Assembly (NCBI GenBank): GCA_963592185.1
Contig: CAVAVT010000002.1
Coordinates: forward strand, 1 to 64,000
Source: CAVAVT01 sp963592185
Lineage (GTDB): Bacteria; Bacillota; Negativicutes; Selenomonadales; Selenomonadaceae
Reading direction: 5' to 3'
DNA: 64,000 nucleotides
The position numbers and the translations under genes are program-made. The notes under the pieces were generated by a model, which had not been told where the DNA came from, did not search any database, and worked only from the letters and a program-made list of their open reading frames with translations. Position 1 is the first letter of the stretch. The number at the start of each line of letters is the position of its first letter. Shown here piece after piece: positions 1 to 8,257 of the stretch.

Positions 1-28
1 TCTTATTCTTTATAGCACCTGTAATCAC
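1..28 (-). CDS. Start of a gene running off the left edge, possibly type I restriction-modification HsdM
   Basis: Only nine codons are visible, beginning with GTG at 28..26 and reading MITGAIKNK. A perfect GGAGG ribosome binding site lies at 36..40, seven bases upstream, which makes this a believable start. The first residues resemble the N-terminus of many type I HsdM methyltransferase subunits, which commonly begin M-I-T-G-x-I-K. That family assignment rests on nine residues and is inference. The gene lies beyond the rlmD terminator, so it would be a separate unit. Confidence 0.35.
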
Positions 29-102
29 ACTAAATCCTCCAAATAAAATTTTCCACCCCTTCTAATTCAATACTGGCCCATGTAAATCCTTTTAAAAACA
101 AG

Positions 103-132
103 AAAAAAGCACCTACCATTATGATAGATGCT
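103..132 (-). terminator. Intrinsic terminator after rlmD
   Basis: On the minus strand an 11-bp stem (AGCATCTATCA with TGGTAGGTGCT, two G-U pairs) with a three-base loop is followed by six Ts. It lies 46 bases past the rlmD stop. Confidence 0.8.
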
Positions 133-177
133 TCAATATCAGATTTTATTTAAAAAATTACGTAACTGCATTTATCC

Positions 178-1554
178 CTATTCAGCTACTCGTGACAGCA
201 ACACAACCGTCTCAACATGACTTGTCTCCGGGAACATGTCCACTGGCTGGACTTTGACGGCTTTGTAGCCAAGTCCTTCAAGGATGCTTAAGTCCCTAGC
301 CAGGGAGGCTGGGTTACAGGAGACATATACTATTCGGTCTGGAGCCATGTTGGCAAAGGTCTTCAAAACTTCCGGTGTACAGCCAGCTCTTGGTGGGTCT
401 ACTACTACCACATCTGGGCGGATGCCCTGCTTGTAAAGTCTAGGCATTACCTCTGTAGCATCCCCAACTATAAATTCTGCATTTCGGACATTGTTATCTC
501 TGGCATTTTTCTGTGCATCAAGAATTGCCGGTTTTACTATCTCAATTCCATAAACCTTATGGGCCTTTTGTGCCAAAAACAGGGTGATTGTCCCTGTGCC
601 GCAATATGCATCTATTACGACTTCTTCCCCCTTAAGATTGGCAAATTCCAAAGCTTTTCCATACAGCACTTCCGCCTGTTTTGTATTTACCTGGAAAAAA
701 GATCTAGGAGAAATATGGAATGACAGTCTTCCAATACTATCGAGTATAGTAGGACGGCCCCAAAGGAGTCTAGTTTCCCTTCCCATGATTACATTGTTGC
801 GGTATGTCTGCACATTCTGATGGATGCTTACAACCTTTGGCAGTCTGTGACGAAGCATTTTTATAAATTCTTTTTCACGTGGCAGCTGTTTGGTAGCTGT
901 TACAATAACAACCATCATATCGTCATTTTTGCCAACTCTGCCGACAACATGACGAAGTACACCTGTATGTCTGTCCTCATCATAAACAGGTATACGGAGC
1001 TTTGTTACAATATCTCGTACAGCATTGACGATTTCATTGTTTCCCTCATGCTGGATATAGCATTTTTCTGTATTTATTATCTTATGGCTTCCCTGTGCAA
1101 AACAGCCAATTGCAATTTTCCCATTCTCACGGCCTATAGGGAACTGCATTTTATTGCGGTAATTCCAAGGAGTTTCCCCACCTATTACCGGCTCTACAAA
1201 AAGATTTGGCAACTTACCTATACGAGTTACCGCATCAATTACCTGCTGGCGCTTTGCACGAAGCTGTGCCATGTAATCCAAATGCTGAAGCTGACAGCCT
1301 CCACATTCTGCATATATTGGGCAGACAGGTTTAACACGGTCCTTGCTCTCTTTTAAAATCTTTTTTATTTTGCCAGATGCATAGGTCTTTTTAACCTCTG
1401 TTACGATTGCTGAGACCTTTTCTCCTGGGAGTGCTCCCGGAATAAATACGGTAAAATCCTCATAACGGCCTACACCTTCACCACTTGTGCCAAGGCTTCG
1501 GATTTCAATTTCATAAACTTTTCCTTTTTCTACGGGAACTTGTTGTTTTTTCAT
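178..1554 (-). CDS. rlmD: 23S rRNA (uracil-5-)-methyltransferase, RlmD/RumA family
   Basis: This 458-residue protein is a SAM-dependent m5U methyltransferase of the RumA/RlmD family, which modifies 23S rRNA. An N-terminal TRAM domain (about residues 10-70) is followed by the Fe-S cluster cysteines C78, C84 and C87 (CPIYAECGGC) and a fourth, probably C165. The SAM-binding fold contains VIDAYCGTGTITLFLA, and the catalytic cysteine is C413 in YVSCNPASLARDL. The intact cluster ligands and length fit RlmD or the Gram-positive RlmCD; which uracil (747, 1939 or both) is methylated cannot be decided from sequence. It follows the phosphatase gene after 17 bases and ends at a strong terminator, so the two are probably cotranscribed. 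Confidence 0.92.
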   Translation of the reverse strand: MKKQQVPVEKGKVYEIEIRSLGTSGEGVGRYEDFTVFIPGALPGEKVSAIVTEVKKTYASGKIKKILKESKDRVKPVCPIYAECGGCQLQHLDYMAQLRAKRQQVIDAVTRIGKLPNLFVEPVIGGETPWNYRNKMQFPIGRENGKIAIGCFAQGSHKIINTEKCYIQHEGNNEIVNAVRDIVTKLRIPVYDEDRHTGVLRHVVGRVGKNDDMMVVIVTATKQLPREKEFIKMLRHRLPKVVSIHQNVQTYRNNVIMGRETRLLWGRPTILDSIGRLSFHISPRSFFQVNTKQAEVLYGKALEFANLKGEEVVIDAYCGTGTITLFLAQKAHKVYGIEIVKPAILDAQKNARDNNVRNAEFIVGDATEVMPRLYKQGIRPDVVVVDPPRAGCTPEVLKTFANMAPDRIVYVSCNPASLARDLSILEGLGYKAVKVQPVDMFPETSHVETVVLLSRVAE

Positions 1555-1571
1555 TTTTTCATCCTTAACTT

Positions 1572-2237
1572 TTATTTTGCAAAATTTACTTTTTCAAAAA
1601 GCTCCATCGGAGTAGAAAGCAGCACATCCGCTCCATGCTCCACAAGCTCTTCTTTGGGCCTAAATCCCCAAAGTACACCTACAGCAAAAAATCCTGCATT
1701 TTTCGCTGTATCCATATCCACAGAGGTATCACCAAAATATGCCACCTCTTCTGGCCTTACATTCATGTGCTCCGCAATCATCAATACCTTTTTGGGGTCC
1801 GGCTTTCTAGGCAGTCCGTCCCTATCCCCTATTACGTCCAAAAACATATCTTTAGGGAACAGCTTATCTACAATAACATCTGCCGCAGACTGATGCTTAT
1901 TGGTGCAAATGCCCATTGGAATATTCCATTCCTTAAGCTGCTGAAGCATTTCTGGTATGCCATCATAGGTTTTAGTCTTATTAAGGAAACGTCTTGCATA
2001 GCATTCCTTATATTCTTTTAGAGCATTTTCTATAAAATGAGGGTCCTCACGCTTTTCCACAGGAATGGTACGTTCAATAAGCTTTTTTGAGCCGTTTCCT
2101 ACAAAATAACGATATTTATCCACATCATGAGTTGGAAAGCTATGGGCGGAAAGCATTTCATTTACGCTGTCAGCTAAGTCCTCAAGGGAATCTATCAAGG
2201 TTCCATCCAAATCAAAAATTGCAGCCTTGTACAGCAT
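1572..2237 (-). CDS. gph: HAD-superfamily phosphatase, phosphoglycolate phosphatase-like
   Basis: The 221-residue protein is a subclass I HAD hydrolase. Motif I is FDLDGTLIDS with nucleophile D9 and acid/base D11; motif II is in GICTNK; motif III lysine lies in the RKPDPKK stretch; motif IV is YFGDTSVDMDTA. A helical cap follows motif I, as in Gph/PpaX. The family dephosphorylates small phosphate esters such as 2-phosphoglycolate formed by DNA repair, or pyrophosphate in PpaX. The substrate is not determined by the motifs. The gene starts just past the gatB terminator with its own AGGAG site, and probably depends on readthrough or an unrecognised weak promoter; rlmD follows closely. Confidence 0.8.
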   Translation of the reverse strand: MLYKAAIFDLDGTLIDSLEDLADSVNEMLSAHSFPTHDVDKYRYFVGNGSKKLIERTIPVEKREDPHFIENALKEYKECYARRFLNKTKTYDGIPEMLQQLKEWNIPMGICTNKHQSAADVIVDKLFPKDMFLDVIGDRDGLPRKPDPKKVLMIAEHMNVRPEEVAYFGDTSVDMDTAKNAGFFAVGVLWGFRPKEELVEHGADVLLSTPMELFEKVNFAK

Positions 2238-2261
2238 TTTGAGCTCCTTTCTTCAGCATGG

Positions 2262-2289
2262 AAAAAGGAGTACCGCTGGGGCACTCCTT
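2262..2289 (-). terminator. Intrinsic terminator after gatB
   Basis: A 10-bp stem (AAGGAGTGCC with GGTACTCCTT, one G-U pair) with loop CCAGC is followed by TTTTT on the minus strand, between gatB and the phosphatase gene. Confidence 0.85.
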
Positions 2290-2317
2290 CCCTATTACTA
2301 AAACATATTGCTAATTA

Positions 2318-3760
2318 TCAGCCGTTAAGCTTCTGTGCAAGAAGCTGGTTTGCAAGCTGCGGATTTGCCTTGCCCTTTGAAAGCTTCATTACCTGGCCTA
2401 CCAGTGCGCCGATAGCCTTCTTATTTCCACCCTGATAGTCAGCTACAGGCTTAGGATTGTCAGCAATTACCTGCTCTACAATAGCTTCAATTGCCTTTGT
2501 ATCGGTAATCTGAACCAAGCCCTTGTCAGCAACAATCTTTTCAGGTGAATCCGGGCAGCTCCACATCTCAGTGAATACCTTCTTGCCAATCTTTGAAGAA
2601 ATGGTTCCCTTGCTTATGAGCTGTACCATTTCACCAAGACGTTTTGCATCTACCGGTGATTTATCAATGGTAAGATTTTCTGCATTAAGGTTCTTAGACA
2701 AATCACCCATAATCCAGTTTGCAACAAGCTTTGCATCTGCGCCGCCTGCGATAGCCTCGTCAAAATACTCAGCCATTGCACGGGAGCTGGTTATGATACC
2801 TGCATCATAATCAGAAAGACCATATTCCTTTTCCAAACGCTCACGACGGGCATCTGGAAGCTCTGGAAGCTCGCTTCTGTACTGCTCAATGGTTTCATCA
2901 CTTGTAACGATAGGCGGAAGATCCGGCTCCGGCATATATCGATAATCATGGGCATTTTCCTTGCTGCGCATGGAAAGGGTTATTCCCTGCTCAGGATCCC
3001 AGGTACGGGTTTCCTGAACTATATGTCCGCCATCCTCAAGAACCTCGGTCTGACGCTCAATTTCATAATCGATTGCATCAACCAGTGATTTGAAAGAGTT
3101 AATATTCTTCATCTCTGTACGGGTTCCAAGCTCCTTGGAGCCAACAGGACGAATAGATACATTCACGTCAGCACGAAGGTTTCCTTCCTCCATGCGGCAG
3201 TTGGAAACATCAATGTACTCCATAATGGATTTAATCTTTTCCATATAGGTACGTGCTTCCTCAGCTGAAGACATATCTGGCTCGGATACAATCTCAAGAA
3301 GCGGTACACCGGTACGGTTGTAATCCACGTTAGACGTTGCGGAATCCTTTATGTTGGTTCCGGAATGTACCAGCTTTCCTGCATCCTCCTCCATATGTAT
3401 TCTTGTCAGGCGGATGCGCTTTTTCTCTCCCTCAACATCAATGTCAACCCAGCCATGCTCAGCGATTGGGAGGTCAAACTGTGAGGTCTGCCAGTTCTTC
3501 GGAAGATCTGGATAGTAATAGTTCTTACGGTCAAACTTGCTGTACTTGTTGATGGTGCAGTTGGTTGCAAGACCAGCCTTAATACCAAATTCTACAACAC
3601 GCTTGTTTACTGTGGGCAATACTCCTGGAAATCCCAGACAAACCGGGCATACATGGGTGTTCTGCTCCGCTCCGAAGCTGGTTGCACAGCCACAGAAGAT
3701 TTTTGTATTGGTCTTGAGCTCGCAATGAATCTCAAGTCCGATGACTGCCTCATATTTCAT
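2318..3760 (-). CDS. gatB: Asp-tRNA(Asn)/Glu-tRNA(Gln) amidotransferase subunit B
   Basis: GatB (480 residues, normal family length) is the subunit of the GatCAB amidotransferase that binds and phosphorylates misacylated tRNA. The N-terminal hallmark [18 protein letters not shown] is followed by the zinc-type cysteines in [11 protein letters not shown]. The central cradle region carries [12 protein letters not shown] and RCEGNLR-like [12 protein letters not shown], and the C-terminal YqeY-like tail ends near residue 478. It overlaps gatA by one base (TAATG), implying translational coupling, and is the last gene of the gatCAB operon before a terminator. GatCAB implies that this organism makes Gln-tRNA and/or Asn-tRNA by transamidation. 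Confidence 0.97.
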   Translation of the reverse strand: MKYEAVIGLEIHCELKTNTKIFCGCATSFGAEQNTHVCPVCLGFPGVLPTVNKRVVEFGIKAGLATNCTINKYSKFDRKNYYYPDLPKNWQTSQFDLPIAEHGWVDIDVEGEKKRIRLTRIHMEEDAGKLVHSGTNIKDSATSNVDYNRTGVPLLEIVSEPDMSSAEEARTYMEKIKSIMEYIDVSNCRMEEGNLRADVNVSIRPVGSKELGTRTEMKNINSFKSLVDAIDYEIERQTEVLEDGGHIVQETRTWDPEQGITLSMRSKENAHDYRYMPEPDLPPIVTSDETIEQYRSELPELPDARRERLEKEYGLSDYDAGIITSSRAMAEYFDEAIAGGADAKLVANWIMGDLSKNLNAENLTIDKSPVDAKRLGEMVQLISKGTISSKIGKKVFTEMWSCPDSPEKIVADKGLVQITDTKAIEAIVEQVIADNPKPVADYQGGNKKAIGALVGQVMKLSKGKANPQLANQLLAQKLNG

Positions 3761-5229
3761 TATTCATTACCTCCCAGGGGTGCCATCTCATTATGGAAAT
3801 TCTGACTCTGCTCATAGGTATAGGCTGCACGAATCAGTGTTGCCTCGTCAAGTGGCTTTCCTATAATCTGAAGGCCGATTGGAAGCTTGTTTGAGCTGTA
3901 GCCGCAGGGAATGGATATACCCGGCAGTCCTGCAAGGTTAAGAGGAACTGTACACACATCCTGCAGATACATCTGCAGAGGATTGGAAATCATTTCACCA
4001 ATTTTGTATGCAGGAGTAGGCGCTGTAGGAGCCATAATCACATCAACCTTTTTGAAGGCTTCCATGTAATCCTGCTGTACCAATGTACGTACCTTCAATG
4101 CCTTGAGGTAGTACGCATCATAATAGCCAGCAGAAAGTGCGTAGTTGCCTATCATAATGCGGCGCTTAACCTCTTCGCCAAACTTTTCAGTACGGGTATT
4201 TGTCATGAGTTCTACCACGTCAGCTCCGTTGACACGCTCGCCGTAGCTTACGCCGTCATAGCGCTGCAGGTTGGTTGCTGCCTCAGCCGGTGCAATGAGG
4301 TAGTAGGTAGAAATTGCATAATCGGTATGAGGAAGTGAAATATCTACTATTTCTGCTCCCATTTCACGATATTTTTCAATGGCCGAACGGATTGCATTTT
4401 CCACATCCGGATCCATTCCCTCTACAAAGTATTCCTTTGGAAGGCCGATTTTCAGGCCCTTTACATCCTCAACCAAAGCTTTTGTATAATCTTCAACAGC
4501 TGAAGCACTGGAAGTGGAATCCATATCGTCATGCCCAGCAATAATGTTCAGGATGTGGGCACAGTCTGTCACGTCTCTGGTAATAGGTCCAATCTGATCC
4601 AAGGAGGATGCATATGCAACCAGACCATAACGGGAAACCCTGCCATAGGTTGGCTTCATGCCTACAACGCCGCAGAAGGATGCTGGCTGGCGTATGGAGC
4701 CGCCGGTATCAGAGCCTAATGCCCAGATAGCTGTACCTGCAGCAACTGCAGCAGCACTGCCGCCGGAGCTTCCGCCAGGTACACATTCGGTGTTCCAAGG
4801 ATTGTGTGTGGGATAATATGCGGAATTCTCTGTGGAGCCGCCCATTGCAAACTCATCAAGGTTTGTTTTTCCCACTACAACGGTATTCTCATTATTCAGC
4901 TTGGTTACTACTGTTGCATCATAAGGAGGCACGAAATGCTCCAGAATCTTGGATGCACAGGTAGTTCTTACACCATTGGTGCAGATATTATCCTTTATAG
5001 CTCCAGGGATACCTTCAAGGAAGGAAATCTCTTCACCTGCAGCAATTTTTGCATCAACAGCCTCAGCCTGCTTAAGAGCTTCCTCACGTGTAATGGTGAG
5101 GTATGCCTTTACATCTCCCTCAACTTCATCGATACGTGCCAGCACGTCCTTTGTAAGCTCTGTGGATGTAATTTCTTTATTAACTAACATGTCATGAAGT
5201 ACATGCGCCGGTTTGTCGAAGTATCTCAC
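3760..5229 (-). CDS. gatA: Asp-tRNA(Asn)/Glu-tRNA(Gln) amidotransferase subunit A
   Basis: GatA (489 residues) is the amidase subunit that releases ammonia from glutamine for the GatB-bound tRNA. The amidase signature is complete: K79 in [10 protein letters not shown]154 in [11 protein letters not shown] and S178 in [12 protein letters not shown] form the Lys-Ser-Ser triad at the positions known from other GatA proteins. It follows gatC by 15 bases and overlaps gatB by one base. No truncation or unusual residue is seen. Confidence 0.97.
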   Translation of the reverse strand: MRYFDKPAHVLHDMLVNKEITSTELTKDVLARIDEVEGDVKAYLTITREEALKQAEAVDAKIAAGEEISFLEGIPGAIKDNICTNGVRTTCASKILEHFVPPYDATVVTKLNNENTVVVGKTNLDEFAMGGSTENSAYYPTHNPWNTECVPGGSSGGSAAAVAAGTAIWALGSDTGGSIRQPASFCGVVGMKPTYGRVSRYGLVAYASSLDQIGPITRDVTDCAHILNIIAGHDDMDSTSSASAVEDYTKALVEDVKGLKIGLPKEYFVEGMDPDVENAIRSAIEKYREMGAEIVDISLPHTDYAISTYYLIAPAEAATNLQRYDGVSYGERVNGADVVELMTNTRTEKFGEEVKRRIMIGNYALSAGYYDAYYLKALKVRTLVQQDYMEAFKKVDVIMAPTAPTPAYKIGEMISNPLQMYLQDVCTVPLNLAGLPGISIPCGYSSNKLPIGLQIIGKPLDEATLIRAAYTYEQSQNFHNEMAPLGGNE

Positions 5230-5244
5230 TTTATTCCCTCCCGA

Positions 5245-5535
5245 TTACTCTTCCAATACGCGTGGAACCTTGAAATATCCATCTTCCTTAAGGGGTGCAT
5301 TGGAAAGAGCCGCATCTCTGTCGAGAGATGGCTTTACAACATCCTCACGGAATACGTTCTGAATCGGAAGCGCATATGTTGTAGGCTTGACATTTTCAGT
5401 ATCAACGCTCTTGAGATTCTCAATATATGTAAGAAAATCCTCCAGCTGTCCGATGTATTTTTCAGTCTGTTCCTCTGGAATCGAAAGGCGTGACAGTACA
5501 GCCACTGTTTCCAGGTCTTGCTTTGTGACCTTCAT
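5245..5535 (-). CDS. gatC: Asp-tRNA(Asn)/Glu-tRNA(Gln) amidotransferase subunit C
   Basis: GatC (96 residues from the chosen start) is the small belt subunit stabilising the GatA-GatB complex. It begins MKVTKQDLETVAVLSRLSIP and contains LEDFLTYIENLKSVDTENVKPT and the C-terminal FKVPRVLE, all typical of the family. An in-frame upstream ATG at 5577 would add 14 unrelated residues; the start at 5535 is preferred because it matches normal GatC length and has GGTGAGAG just upstream. It is the first gene of gatCAB, with a leader of about 75 bases containing an inverted repeat. Confidence 0.93.
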   Translation of the reverse strand: MKVTKQDLETVAVLSRLSIPEEQTEKYIGQLEDFLTYIENLKSVDTENVKPTTYALPIQNVFREDVVKPSLDRDAALSNAPLKEDGYFKVPRVLEE

Positions 5536-5589
5536 TCTCTCACCATCCATAAAATATTTCCGCCCTGAAATGGGCAATTTTCAACCTTT

Positions 5590-5611
5590 ACGTATGCACC
5601 ATTACATACGT
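5590..5611 (-). promoter_or_regulatory. Inverted repeat at the expected 5' end of the gatCAB transcript
   Basis: ACGTATG and CATACGT form a perfect 7-bp inverted repeat with an 8-base spacer. It begins within a few bases of the expected transcription start from the -10 at 5617-5622. It could be a 5' stabilising stem or an operator; the sequence does not say which. Confidence 0.45.
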
Positions 5612-5616
5612 TTAAC

Positions 5617-5622
5617 ATTATA
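5617..5622 (-). promoter_or_regulatory. Promoter -10 of gatCAB (extended -10)
   Basis: The minus strand reads TGATATAAT, an extended -10 (TGn plus perfect TATAAT), about 82 bases before the gatC start. No good -35 is visible at 16-18 bases, which fits an extended -10 promoter. Confidence 0.6.
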
Positions 5623-5658
5623 TCACACTTTTAAGCCCCAATTCTATATTTCTGTACA

Positions 5659-5707
5659 ATAAAGAAAGACGCCCCTGTGAATGTTTTCTCCACAAGCAGC
5701 GTCTTTC
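5659..5707 (-). terminator. Intrinsic terminator after the 129-residue orphan gene
   Basis: GAAAGACGC and GCGTCTTTC form a perfect 9-bp stem around a larger, partly paired loop. A short interrupted T-run (TTTATT) follows on the minus strand. Confidence 0.7.
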
Positions 5708-5739
5708 AAAAACTTTTACATTGCTCAAAATATATCTTT

Positions 5740-6129
5740 TCAGGCTTCTTCTATATCTTTTGAAGCCTGCCCCAAAGTGCGGGTAAAAGCAACCAGATTA
5801 TGGTACAGTGCAGATTCCCTCTGGCCATTGATTTTCTTAGCCTTAACCGAAGGATCATCTGATTCCTTGCAGCGGACATGATAAACTATCTCCACTGGCT
5901 CCTTAAGACTCTTAAGGGAAAATATTACACCGTCAGCCTCTTTTGTATCCTCATCCACCAGCCCTGAAACAAACCGGTAGGTATCCTTAATATAGCCGCT
6001 TTCAAGCTTTCCACGGAAATATTGCTTTATTTCCTGCTCAGAACAGCACAGGCCTGAAAGAATATTAAGTACACTTCTCTCTGGATACTTTTCATTAACA
6101 GAATCCTTTACAATTGCATATACTTTCAT
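5740..6129 (-). CDS. Hypothetical protein, 129 residues, no recognised domain
   Basis: I do not recognise this protein. It begins MKVYAIVKDSVNEKYPERSV, is highly charged, has no signal peptide or membrane segment, and contains a central acidic stretch (DEDTKEADG) and a C-terminal helical region. A Cys-Cys pair sits near residue 28. The gene is isolated: its own promoter (-10 at 6152-6157), a GGTGG ribosome binding site and its own terminator make it monocistronic, between ligA and gatCAB. Start and stop signals and codon use match the neighbours, so it is probably a real, lineage-restricted gene. No function can be assigned. Confidence 0.7.
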   Translation of the reverse strand: MKVYAIVKDSVNEKYPERSVLNILSGLCCSEQEIKQYFRGKLESGYIKDTYRFVSGLVDEDTKEADGVIFSLKSLKEPVEIVYHVRCKESDDPSVKAKKINGQRESALYHNLVAFTRTLGQASKDIEEA

Positions 6130-6151
6130 AAATATTCACCACCCTGCAACA

Positions 6152-6179
6152 ATTATATCACAATTGTTTAACTTTTCAA
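6152..6179 (-). promoter_or_regulatory. Promoter of the orphan gene
   Basis: TTGAAA (6174-6179), a 16-base spacer and extended-10 TGATATAAT (TATAAT at 6152-6157) lie 23 bases before the ATG. The spacer shares AACAATTG with the palindromic promoter repeats found elsewhere in this window. Confidence 0.65.
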
Positions 6180-6220
6180 ATAAATTTAGCAAATTCGTTC
6201 AGCACAAATGTATTGAACCC

Positions 6221-8239
6221 TCAAATCATCTGGCGGAGTTCCTCTTCGGAAATTACTTTTACACCTAGACTCTCAGCCTTTGTCAGCTTGCTTCCTGCTG
6301 CTTCCCCGGCAAGGAGAAAATCTGTCTTTTTAGATACGCTGCCGGTTACTCTTCCGCCATTGGCCTCGATAAGGTCTGCAGCTTCCTTTCGTCCCATTGT
6401 AGGAAGAGTCCCTGTAATTACAAAAGTCTTCCCTTCCAGCTTATTGCTTTCGGGTTCTACTACAGTCTGCTCCATACACACCCCGACGGATTTCAGCTTG
6501 GCTATAAGTTCCTTTGTTTCGGGAGAAGCAAAAAACTCCACCACAGCCCTGGCACTTATTTCTCCCATATCACGGACATTCATAATCATCTCCATTGAAG
6601 CATTGGATAGATTATCTATGCTCTTAAATTCTGACATAAGCTCTCTTGAGGCAGCTCTGCCAATCCCCTGAATTCCAAAGCCTGTAAGCAGTCTCTGGGG
6701 TTCATTTTCCTTGGACTTTTCTATTGCATCCAGCAGCTTGTCTGTATTTTTTTCCTTGCCAACAATGCCCTTTTCCACCAGTTCATCACGATACTGGGAC
6801 AATGTATATATATCCGAAATATCTTTGATATATCCAGCTTCAATAAGGTTTCTTATATTGGATTCTCCAAAGCCCTTGATATCCATTGCATCTCTGCCAA
6901 CGAAATTTATGATATGGTTTTCCAGCTGTGCCGGGCAGGAAGGATTTGTACAGCAGATATCCACCAGCCCAGGCTCCCTTGTGGTTTTAGCACCGCATAC
7001 AGGGCATTTATCGCCGATTTTAAAAGGCTCTGCCCCCTCAGGACGTTTGGACTTTACAACTGAACGAATCTTAGGAATGATTTCTCCAGACTTATACACA
7101 GTGACAGTATCGCCAATGCGCACGTCAAGCTTATCGATGAAGTCCTGATTGTGCAGGGTGGCACGTTCCACATTTGTACCACAAAGTCTAACTGTGTCAA
7201 ATACAGCGGTGGGCGTAATTCTTCCGGTTCTACCAACAGAAAGCTCAATCTTCCTTATGCAGGTTTCTTTTTCCTCCGGAGGATATTTATATGCCACAGC
7301 CCATCTTGGAACCTTACTGGTAGCACCCAATTTTCCTCTGTCAGCAAAGCTGTTAAGCTTGACTACAGCTCCATCAATGTCATATGGAAGGTCACCACGG
7401 GATTCCCCAATAGCTTCTATTGCATCCAGGACCTCCTGAGCTGTATGGCAGACTTTATAATTGTGAATTACCTTGATTCCCTGCTGTATCATAAATTCAT
7501 AGGCCTCGGTATGGCTTCTAAAATTCCGTCCAACAGATTTCTGAAGATTAAATACGAAAAGTGACAGACCTCTCGCCTTGGTAATTCGGCTGTCAAGCTG
7601 TCTCAAGGTTCCAGCTGCACAGTTTCTAGGATTGGCAAAGCCCTTAAGCCCCAGACTTTCCTGACGCTTATTAACCTTGTCGAAGGATTGGCGGCTCATA
7701 TAAACCTCACCACGAATTTCAAAATATTCCAATGGGTCCTTAAGCTGCTGTACCACGTCATCTATTACACGTGCATTTTCAGTGACATCCTCACCCTGAA
7801 CCAGCCCGTCACCACGGGTTATAGCTCTCACAAGGCTGCCATTTTCATAACGCAATGCCATGGAAAGACCGTCTATTTTTTCCTCAACAACAAACTCTGG
7901 GGCAGCAAGCTGTCTGCACATATCCTCAACAAAGCTGACAACTTCCTCTTTTGAAAATACATCCTGCAAAGACAGCATGGGCACATCGTGCTTTACCAGC
8001 ACTCCGGCCTCTCTTTTTGCCTCTCCCCCCACAACCTGTGTGGGGGAATTTGCTGTTATAAGCTCGGGATATTTTCCTTCAATGGTCTTAAGCCTCAGCA
8101 TCAATTGGTCGTATTCGTAATCTGAAATTGCAGGATTATCGTCATTATAGTAACGATTATTGTGAAAACGTATCTCCTTGCGAAGCTTCGTTAATTCCTG
8201 TTTTATTTTTTTTATATCTGTATTTGCTGCTTCAGCCAT
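6221..8239 (-). CDS. ligA: NAD-dependent DNA ligase
   Basis: LigA (672 residues) seals nicks in replication and repair using NAD+. The Ia domain is followed by the adenylation lysine K121 in EEKIDGLSM, the OB fold, a C4 zinc finger (CPVC...CCTNPSCPAQ), helix-hairpin-helix repeats and a C-terminal BRCT domain starting LEGKTFVITGTLPTMGRKEA. Length and all motifs are normal. It follows pcrA by 18 bases, forming a pcrA-ligA pair seen in many Firmicutes. Confidence 0.97.
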   Translation of the reverse strand: MAEAANTDIKKIKQELTKLRKEIRFHNNRYYNDDNPAISDYEYDQLMLRLKTIEGKYPELITANSPTQVVGGEAKREAGVLVKHDVPMLSLQDVFSKEEVVSFVEDMCRQLAAPEFVVEEKIDGLSMALRYENGSLVRAITRGDGLVQGEDVTENARVIDDVVQQLKDPLEYFEIRGEVYMSRQSFDKVNKRQESLGLKGFANPRNCAAGTLRQLDSRITKARGLSLFVFNLQKSVGRNFRSHTEAYEFMIQQGIKVIHNYKVCHTAQEVLDAIEAIGESRGDLPYDIDGAVVKLNSFADRGKLGATSKVPRWAVAYKYPPEEKETCIRKIELSVGRTGRITPTAVFDTVRLCGTNVERATLHNQDFIDKLDVRIGDTVTVYKSGEIIPKIRSVVKSKRPEGAEPFKIGDKCPVCGAKTTREPGLVDICCTNPSCPAQLENHIINFVGRDAMDIKGFGESNIRNLIEAGYIKDISDIYTLSQYRDELVEKGIVGKEKNTDKLLDAIEKSKENEPQRLLTGFGIQGIGRAASRELMSEFKSIDNLSNASMEMIMNVRDMGEISARAVVEFFASPETKELIAKLKSVGVCMEQTVVEPESNKLEGKTFVITGTLPTMGRKEAADLIEANGGRVTGSVSKKTDFLLAGEAAGSKLTKAESLGVKVISEEELRQMI

Positions 8240-8257
8240 AACAATCCCTCCGAAGAA

